Below the pieces are notes generated by a model, which saw nothing but the letters and a program-made list of their open reading frames with translations, did not search any database and was not told the origin of the DNA. Position numbers and translations under genes: made by a program. DNA of 64,000 bases from positions 1,007,001 to 1,071,000 of the forward strand of contig CM070725.1 of the NCBI GenBank assembly GCA_036346275.1, read 5' to 3'. This DNA comes from Otatea glauca (taxonomy: Eukaryota; Streptophyta; Magnoliopsida; Poales; Poaceae). How positions within the stretch are numbered: the stretch's first letter is position 1; each line of letters opens with the position of its first letter. Below, one piece after another: positions 55,901 to 64,000 of this stretch.

Positions 55901-57911
55901 TCATTTTTCCTAAAATCACACTTTACTCATCTTCAGAAATTTTTGCATATTCTGAAACTACAGCCTTTATACGAATTTAGAAATTTGTTTCACTAAATTT
56001 GGCCAGATGATTCAAAAGTTATGAGCATTTGAATTTCGATCGGTTTCAAAATCATTCAAAAATCGAAAATACGCTTTCAATCGGAGAAAACGGCTTTCAC
56101 AAGCGCTAAAACTGAGTTCAAATGCTCGACCACGACGTGTGGGACCCGCCATCAATGACTCGGATCAGTGGCACCATGGTTCTTTGCTCGCCGCCGCGAA
56201 CTAGCTCGCATGCGGCGAACGGGCACCGGTTCTAGCTTCACCGTGCCAAGACAAGTCTAGGGTGGTGCTACTTCACCGGAGGTGGTCGAAGATGGTCGCC
56301 ACCGCGAGGTGCGGCGCCATGACCACGACGGCAAAGCTCGGCTAGGGGCAAAATTTCCGCGACCTAGGGTTCGACACTACTGATGGATCAAGGAGATGCG
56401 AGTTCACCGATGGTCGGGTCGGAGAAAATGCAGCACGGCCGCCACCGCGCGCCGCCGGAGGAAGAAGAACGGCGGCTCAACGGCGCTGCAGCACCAAAAT
56501 GAATCCAAAATGGCGAGTGATCGGCAATCACGGGATGATGAGGGAGCTCGGGAAGCAATCAATTTGGAGGATTGAGTGAGGACTCACCCGATTCAACGTT
56601 TCCCCCTTCTCGAGTTCCTCCGGCTCAACGGGGAAGACGACGCCCCTTGAGGCTCTCGGCTCGGCAAAATGGAAAGGTGAGGTGCGTGAGGGCACTGCGA
56701 CGCGAGCACAAGGCTTAAAGCCGTATGGAATCGATCGAGTTCGCGGTTTTGGCTCGAGTTGGAACGAACGACTTCGGTCGGTTCTTCTGTGCCAGGCGCA
56801 ACCCATGCGCAAACTCGTCTCCGAGACGGCTCGAGCGGGATCAAGTGGGCACAGGCGAGGGGGAGAAGCTCTACTCGCGACGTGGAAGCCATCGAGCTCG
56901 GCCGGACGAGGCAGGTGAAGCCGGACGCGAAGGACGAGCGGGGACGGCGACATCGCCTCGGCCAGGGGAGAAGAAAGGGAAGAGCAAAACGCATGTGAGA
57001 CTGACGTGTGGGACCGGGGCCCACTGGCAGCGAGACAGCCTCGCCTCAGCTGACCGGCTCGTCAACGGGTCAACAGGGCTGGGCCCACCTGTCAGTGAAA
57101 TAGTCGATTTTAATGTGATTTGACAGAACGAGAATTCTCTAGGTTTCTCATTTGTTTAAGCTTTAAACTAATCCCAAATTTTCTCAAACTTTTTTACTAA
57201 GTCCAACTGAGAGTCACACGTCTGCTACAAAACTTTGAGACAAAAACTCCTTCTAGGTGATTTGTTAAAATTCTGACACTGTACCCAGGTTCTGAATTTC
57301 GATTTCGGTTTTTGATTTAATTATAGGTTCATTTCTTACACTTTATTTTTGAGACTTTTTGGACAGGTTCCAATCCTTATAATTGGATTACTTTAAAATT
57401 TTCAATTCAAAAAGATGAGCCGTTATTTTATAAAAATTCTGACAATCATTTTCCTTACATTCTGGACCCACTGTTTTTGAATTTTTAAGAGGCTTATTTC
57501 AATTCATTTAATTACAAAAATTTTACCAGTGATGAATCATATCTCCAGGGATTTACATAAATTTTCTTGGCTTTTCTTGATATTGATTATTTTTCTTTCT
57601 ACTTTTTGATTCACTGTTTTTAACCAAAAAGTAGATCCATAATTCATTTAGCTTGACCCCAGGTTTATAAAAATTTTACTTACTGATCAAACATTTAGAT
57701 CAGCTCAAATGGAATTCATGATAAAATTTTCTAAATTTTATTTTCATCTTTTTACCTTTTCCTTGTTTTTCCCCTTTTCATTTAATCTTTTCGTATAGCA
57801 CAAAAGTCTAAGAAATCCTAATTGGATCGAATAACACTTAGAACTTCAAAATCACTTAAATTAAAACTTAAACTGTTTATTTTTCACTGTTCCAATTTCC
57901 AGGTCGTTACA
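52908..57911 (-). mobile_element. Solo LTR, 5,004 bp, probable Ty3/gypsy (Tekay/Del-like length)
   Basis: On plus it starts TGTGAGACCCCG and ends GGTCGTTACA; on minus it starts TGTAACGACCTGGAAATT, a common start for long gypsy LTRs. Exact 5-bp duplication ATTTC on both sides. No primer site, polypurine tract or gag-pol sequence lies within, and no internal copy of the ends, so it reads as a single LTR left by recombination. It contains a GC-rich part (about 56140-57080) and long AT-rich parts. The many short open frames in it have no family features. It lies 175 bp after the P450 stop codon. Confidence 0.85.
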
Positions 57912-57916
57912 ATTTC

Positions 57917-58039
57917 TGTCAGCTCTAGGCCTCTAAATCAATCTTTTCCATTATGCAATGCCTCTACCTACTATACGTATGTGATGACGCACACGACAAT
58001 CATGGATCAGATCCATCCTCGCTTGGGAATTCATCCTAC
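57917..58039. other. Former 3' flank of the P450 gene
   Basis: Resumes after the solo LTR target copy. Nothing recognisable. Confidence 0.4.
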
Positions 58040-58739
58040 TTCAGGCCGAAACCGTGCCGGGCCACAACGGCTCGGCTCGCCTTCGGCGAGCCCAAGCATG
58101 GTCTATTTGTGCTTCGTGCTGGTCCAGGTCCGGTCCATTTACACTATTGCGACGAGAGAAAATAACCCGAAGTTACTTGCAGTAGCATGCGTATGTAATA
58201 CTGCAGTATGCAGCGAATGTATAACCACCTTGATCAAAGAAATATAAAAATCTACAATCGAGCAACATGCATTCGCACGCGAGGTGACTCGGCTCGACTC
58301 CCCTGTGGGACTGGCGAGCACGTTGACGGCCCTCGGAGAGGTCTCTGGGTTCGTGCTCCGGACGAGGCGGCTCGGCGTTGTGCTTCGACGACCGACGGCT
58401 CCCTGTAACACCCTACCCTCTCCCATCGTCCCACACCCTTATCGTGGCGGCCGGGTGCCTCGCGCGAACTGCGGCGGTGCCTCGTGCCCGAGCTTGACGC
58501 CTTCGTGCCCGCCATGCCCGTGCTTGAGTCGCCGCCGTCGCGTCGGGCCGCACGGCACGCCCAGACGACCGTGCGTGCCATGCCGCCCATCGTGCCCGTA
58601 TCCTCGGCCAAAGACGACCCGATAAACGATGTCATGCCAGCCAAAGACGACCCACGCCGTGCGGGCCGTGCTTCGGATCGGACCGTGCGGCCGTGCTTCG
58701 AGCCAGCCCACAGAGGCACGGCCCAATTGCCCACCTCTA
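58040..58739. mobile_element. Degenerate GC-rich hAT-like segment
   Basis: Rich in GGCCGTGC/GCACGGCCC motifs. The right end reads inverted TAGAGGTGGGCAATTGGGCC, a common end style of grass hAT elements. No matching left terminus or target duplication was found. Confidence 0.35.
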
Positions 58740-59366
58740 TGACATGCATATACGTCTTTTTTTTCGATTACCAGCTAGACACGTACGCACACAAGTCATC
58801 ACACACACCAGAGCGTGTCCCTTAGCACACGTATAGAAATACAGAGATCAGAGATAAATTCATAATCTCACAAAGATCTTAAATTTAAAATATACTCACG
58901 TGTGTATAAAGATAGTCTTATGTTTGTTTTTTGGTAATAAGATGACTCGATATTGCTACCGAGACAAATTAAGATGTCTGTCGAGGACGACTAGCTTAGT
59001 TGGCAAGCATGCCATCGTTCCAGTTCGATGCGGGTGTTCATCAAATAGAAATGGATATATGCACGTATGCGAAGTCGTTGAGCCTCAATTAATTACTTAT
59101 CGTATAGATAACGATACACGTGTATATATGTGTGGTGCATAACTATAGTGTGTATAGATTGTGTGCGCATCCATGTACTTAAAAAAAATAAGATATACGT
59201 TAGATTCACCTTTACATGTAAATAACATATACTGCGTATGTAATGCGTACCAGTACGTTTCATATTGCAAGACATGCATTTATATTATTTGCTCAGATTC
59301 CTTTTTTCTAATCCGAAATTAAGCAACAAGAACATCTTGAAATGTAGGAAAAGAAGGCAACGAGAA
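58740..59366. other. Spacer, no gene seen
   Basis: AT-rich, short frames only. Confidence 0.4.
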
Positions 59367-59380
59367 TGACTGATAAATTT

Positions 59381-61193
59381 ATAATGCACCTAAGCAATTT
59401 TTCTTATGTCCACCCTAAATAATGCACCTCATTAGAGATGGCCCAATGTTCGTGCACCCAGCAAAACGTCCCCAGAAACTTGCATTCATCAAAATGAACG
59501 TCTCAGATCTTTCCTCAGTTTTACTCACTCACATCCGATGGCCATTATTTAGTGTGTCTAATCATCCCTGTGGCCCATAACAAACCTCCGCCACCTACAT
59601 ATTTGGAAGGAGAGCGAATTAAACAAGGAAATAAATAAGGAGGATCCGCATGCAAGGAAACTAGACTTGAATTTTTTACTGGCTAAAATTGTACGTACTA
59701 CATATTTGGAAGGAGGGTGAATCAAACAAGGAAATAAACAGGGAGGATCCGCATGCAAGGAAACAAGACTTGAATTTTTTATTGTCCTGACATTGTGATC
59801 GTATTTTTTTTCAAATATGACCCTTCTCGAGACTTGTTTACGGATCTAGCCCCATAGAGCCTAATTTCAGCGCACGGAGAGCGCTGAATTTTTGTTTTTA
59901 TTTTTTATCTAAGGAACCAACGGTCTATGAGAGCTGCTTAATTTTTTTCAATTTTTTCTCGAGGAACCAATGTCACGTGAGCAATCATTTAATTTTTATC
60001 TTTTTTTCTTTGCGGATCCAAATGATCGACGAGCACGCTTTATTTTTTCATATTTTTCCAAATCATCTCTCGTGGCCCACAATGCACCTTCCTCACCTTC
60101 AAAGATCAACAAGGAAAAGGAAACAAACGCCCCGGAATCAAGGAAAAGGAAACAAACGTCCTGGAAAAGGAAAGGACCATACATTACGTGCTAGGAAAAG
60201 GAAACCGGGAGATGGGGCAGTGCGGTCGGGAGAACGCAGGTCTGCAATGGCTCCACGGTCGCCATCGGTGGCTTTGCCGACGAGGCAAGGTTCTTTGGTC
60301 GATGACCTCATGACGCCGTGCCTCGGCAAATTTATAATTTAAATTTTTTTGAAAATAATTTTATTAAGTACAAAATAATCGAAAGTTTTTTTAAGATTTT
60401 TCTAGAATTTTTTAACCTAATGTGCTATCTTTTCAAAAATCCTTCTATATTAAAAAAAAATGAAGGCAACTCACCTGTAGCTTCTTCTAGCTGCAGCCCA
60501 GACTAGAGAAGCTTCTTCTCTTCTCTCCCTCCATTAAAGAAAGAAAGAAGCTCCAAAGCTCCATCAATCCCACACCAAATCTCCTCTTTCCATCTATGGT
60601 GTTAATTCCCCAAATTTCGTGCTCTATTGCCAAAATTTTCTGCCAATTTGATTTAATCCCAAATTATGGTTTTCATAAATATGCTTGTTTCGGGGTTATA
60701 AAAGCCAGCGAGCTCTCCTCTACCCCATCGCATTGCGTAAATCTCCAAGTGCTCCCTCTTGTAAAGATCGCCGGATTTTGGAGGTAACCCAAGCCATCAC
60801 CGTCATCTTTCCCGGCGAAATTCACCGCAACCGTGACTCCTCCCCCGCAGGCGTCGGTGCCAGCGATCTCGCCACACCAGTGCCGACCCACTGCGACCGG
60901 CCGGCCACCCCTGGCCTTCCCTCCCCTTTGCGCTGGCCAAGCTCAGAGAGCACGCTGTGCTCTCGGTGGAAGTTGCAAAAAAAATAATCTAAAATCATAA
61001 AATTCTTTTTTCTTTCTCTTTCTTGATTTAAAATCTTTTGGGAGCCCGTTTTCGCCCATTCGACCTCCATTTAGTTTCGTTTTTCTTTCTAAATTCATTT
61101 AAAATTCTAAATTTCTCTTTTATTATTAAGTATTCATACTTATCTTCTCATTTAATTGATAAGCTGGTATACTGCCGTCGTAGCGTTAGCACA
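59381..61193 (+). repeat. 1.8-kb direct repeat, copy 1
   Basis: Begins ATAATGCACCTAAGCAATTT and ends GTAGCGTTAGCACA. It contains an internal 103-bp tandem duplication (CATATTTGGAAGGAG at 59598 and 59701). Confidence 0.92.
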
Positions 61194-61940
61194 GGCACTA
61201 TACTATATAGGTAGGTTAGTATAAGGAAGCGACGTATGTACCTACCGGCAGTAGCATAGCATGTGGGCTCTGTCCAGTGGCAGCCAGGATTTGAGACCGA
61301 TGGGGTCTGATATACGGTTTGTTGCAAGCCGGTCTGTTTGCACGAATCGCACGTCCTCCTTCCAGTTTTCGTGCTTAAGTAGAAGCTTCCCGCTGCGAGC
61401 AGTGTTTCTGATAAATCTCCACGATCTGTTGTAGATGTTTTGCTTGCATGCAGCGCAGGCCTGAGCTGAGTCGAGTCACTGCCGAGGCACAGGTGAGAGA
61501 GAGAGAGATCAGCGATATTGCAATAATCAGGACCATCTTATCATTAACGCGTGCCTGTGCCCCGCCGGCCAGCCGCTACAGAAGCCGGGATTCGCCTTTT
61601 ATGAGCAGCTGCCGCTCGGATCCTGGTGCCCGGAACCAAAGGCTAGATCTTGCGGCACCGATAGCGCCGGCCGGCCGGCCCTGTACCACCGCCGGCCCCC
61701 TGCTGTCCGGCAAGTGGATCGGCGGGGAACCAACCGTTCGACGATCGCCACCTGCCCAACCGCCGGTAGCTGCAAGCGTAAATGGCAGCGCGCTCGCACA
61801 GGCCCACCGTGCAACGCATGCATGCATGCAGATAACACCCACCCCCGGATCTGAGCTCTTCTTCCGCCAATTCGCTGCAGATACCCACACATGCGGTCCT
61901 CGTGCACGTATCGTATACCACATTATATCTATACCCCTTT
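61194..61940. other. Unique middle between the 1.8-kb repeats
   Basis: 747 bp. Contains a (GCAT)n run near 61817 and a GC-rich part; no supported ORF. Confidence 0.5.
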
Positions 61941-63735
61941 ATAATGCACCTAAGTAATTTTTCTTACGTCCACCCTAAATAATGCACCTCATTAGAGATG
62001 GCCCAATGTTCGTGCACCCAAAGAAACGTCCATATAAACTTGCATTCATCAAAATGAACGTCTCAGATCTTTCCTCAGTTTTACTCACCCACATTCGATG
62101 GCCATTATTTAGTGTGTCTAATCATCCCTGTGGCCCACAACAGACCTCCCCCACATACATATTTGGAAGGAGAGCGAATCAAACAAGGAAATAAATAAGG
62201 AGGATCTGCATGCAAGGAAACCAGACTTGAATTTTTTACTGGTCAAAATTGTACGTACTACATATTTGAAAGGAGAGTGAATCAAACAAGAAAATAAACA
62301 GGGAGGATCCGCATGCAAGGAAACAAGACTTGAATTTTTTATTGTCCTGGCATTGTGACCGTATTTTTTTCCGAATATAACCCTTTTCGAGACTTTTTTA
62401 CGGATCTAGCCCTATAGAGCCTAATTTCAGCGCACGAAGAGCGCTGAATTTTTGTTTTTATTTTCTATCTAAGGAACCAACAGTGCCGTGAGAGTGCCGC
62501 TTAATTTTTTCAATTTTTCTCATGGAACCAGCAATGCATGAAAGCAATCATTTAATTTTTATCTTTTTCCCTTGCGGATCCAGTGATCGTCGAGCGCAGA
62601 TTTATTTTTCCATATTTTTCCAAATCATCCCTGTGGCTCACAAATGACCTTCCTCACCTCCAACATCAACAAGGAAAAGGAAACAAACGTCTTGGAATCA
62701 ATGAAAAGGAAACAAACGTCGTGGAAAAGGAAAGGACCATACATTACGTCTTTGGGAAAAGGAAACGGGAGATAGGCGCAGCAAATGAGAGAACGCAGTC
62801 CGCAATGGCTCCACAAATACCATCGGTGGCTTTGCCGACAGCGAGGTTCTTTGGTCACGACTTCGCGACGCATGCGTGCTCTCAACAAATTTATAATTTA
62901 AAATTTTTTGAAAATAATTTTATTAAGTACAAAATAATCGAAAGTTTTTTTGAGAATTTTTCTAGAATTTTTTAACCTAATGTGCTATCTTTTAAAAAAT
63001 CCTTCTATATTTTAAAAAATGAAAGCAACGCACCTGTAGCTTCTTCTAGCTACAACCCGCACTAGAGAAGTTTCTTCTCTTCCCTCCCTCCATTAAAGCA
63101 AGAAAGAAGCTCCAAAGCTCCATCAATCCCGCACCAAATCTCCTCTTTCTATCTATGGTGTTAATTCCCAAATTTCGTGCTCTATTGCCAAAATTTCCTC
63201 ACAATCTGATTTGATCCCAAATTATGGTTTCCATAAATATGCTTGTTTCGGGCTATAAAGCCGATGAGCTCTCCTCCACCCCATCGCATTGCGTAAATCC
63301 CCAAGTGCTCCCTCTTGTAAAGATCGCGGATTTTGGAGGTAACCCAAGCCATCACCGTCATCTTTCCCGTGAAATTCACCACAACCGTGACTCCTCCCTC
63401 AGCGCCGGTGCCGGCGATCTCGCCGCACCTGTGCCGACCCACTGCGACCGCCGCCACCCCGCCTTCCTCCTTTGCTGGCAGAAGCCCGGAGAGCACGTTG
63501 TGCTCTCTGTGGAAGCTGCAAAAAATAATTTAAGATCGAAAAATCTTTTTCTTTCTCTTTCTTGATTTAAAATCTTTGGGAGCCCGTTTTGCCCATCCGA
63601 CCTCCATTTAGTTCCGTTTTTCTTTCTAAATTCATTTAAAATTCTAAATTTCTCTTTTATTATTAAGTGTTGTATTCATATTTATCTTCTCATTTAATTG
63701 ATAAGCGGGTGTATTGCCATCGTAGCGTTAGCACA
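61941..63735 (+). repeat. 1.8-kb direct repeat, copy 2
   Basis: Same order as copy 1, including the 103-bp internal duplication (62158 and 62261). It differs by scattered substitutions and small indels. Confidence 0.92.
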
Positions 63736-63898
63736 TTCACCATACCAGTGACTGATAAAAGAAGGAATAGCATGTTGGACCTAATTAACAATTGGGCCAA
63801 TGTTTCTAGACTCGATCGGGTTAGCAGGCATAGTATATACTAAGCTGTAGGCCAGCCCACATCCAACGAGAAACGAAGCCATCTACAAACTGCCCCTA

Positions 63899-63922
63899 TC
63901 TCTCTCTCTCTCTCTCTCTCTC
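63899..63922. repeat. (TC)n microsatellite
   Basis: About 12 TC units. Confidence 0.9.
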
Positions 63923-64000
63923 AATAAAACAACTAGCTAGCACCTAGCAGTACTGATTCATGTAGCTGATGCGTGCAGCTCCTGACCATGACTGAAGAAA

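Larger units (their letters stand above)
59378..63748. mobile_element. 4.4-kb composite with 1.8-kb direct terminal repeats
   Basis: Two direct repeats (59381-61193 and 61941-63735, similarity fading about 10 bp further) bracket a 747-bp middle. TGACTGATAAA occurs just outside both ends (59367-59377 and 63749-63759). The ends are not TG...CA, so it is not a standard LTR element as read. Each repeat holds a CT-rich GGTTATAAAAGCC block and a Pro/Thr-coding-like stretch but no convincing ORF. Confidence 0.55.

Noticed and set aside
56528..57123. Several overlapping GC-rich frames within the 5-kb solo LTR
   Set aside because: No homology signature; explained by the GC-rich LTR segment.
58040..58425. 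Left terminus for the GC-rich hAT-like segment
   Set aside because: No inverted copy of the right end and no 8-bp flank match could be found.

Overview
This is nuclear DNA from a grass (Poaceae). The evidence is a CTCCCTCCG-type Stowaway MITE remnant, a Tat-lineage Ty3/gypsy element carrying an antisense 'Transposase_28' gene, a MULE linked to a plant-mobile-domain gene, several hAT/Ds-like elements, and a cytochrome P450 with the GC-rich first exon typical of grasses. The species cannot be named from the sequence. About 2 kb of host gene is recognisable; nearly everything else is transposon, often nested.

Layout. 0.3-6.5 kb: a decayed Mutator-like element read on the minus strand: broken MURA transposase N-terminus (6345-5010), a 39-bp minisatellite (4661-4937), a broken PMD gene (4524-2365), a GRF zinc-finger gene (1506-1008) and a 188-bp tandem repeat (322-870). 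6.7-24.2 kb: a minus-strand Ty1/copia element (copia-A) whose integrase is split by a 14,310-bp Tat-type gypsy element (8869-23178). The CTTAT target duplication is intact, and the integrase frame is continuous when one target copy is kept. The gypsy element carries two plus-strand (antisense) genes, each with its own TATA box. 24.2-30 kb: hAT elements with 8-bp target duplications and an unidentified exon split by one of them. 30.1-30.4 kb: promoter, 5' UTR and first coding exon of a broken ribosomal protein eL32 copy. 30.6-35.2 kb: two successive short-LTR/primer-binding-site units of gypsy type, an intact 322-codon ORF, and a gag broken by a hAT insertion. 35.2-41.8 kb: a gene-fragment-like GC-rich piece, decayed MITE and hAT DNA, and unassigned DNA. 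41.8-49.8 kb: a solo LTR with its empty site nearby, then two copia elements (C on minus, B on plus) fused head to head inside gag. 50.5-52.7 kb: the P450 gene (two exons, two apparent 1-bp frameshifts), with a 5,004-bp solo LTR inserted 175 bp after its stop codon (52908-57911, ATTTC target duplication). 59.4-63.7 kb: a 4.4-kb composite with 1.8-kb direct repeats at its ends and an 11-bp direct repeat flanking it.

How the parts relate. The P450 is the only plausible functional host enzyme: a CYP71-like microsomal monooxygenase of specialised metabolism. Its intron holds a MITE and a long AT repeat. The rest records successive invasions, several datable relative to one another: Tat gypsy after copia-A, hAT copy 2 after the gypsy gag, solo LTR after the 40/42-kb duplication. 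Many breaks are 1-bp losses in GC runs, and the two Tat LTRs differ mainly by such indels, so some frameshifts may be consensus errors rather than real mutations.
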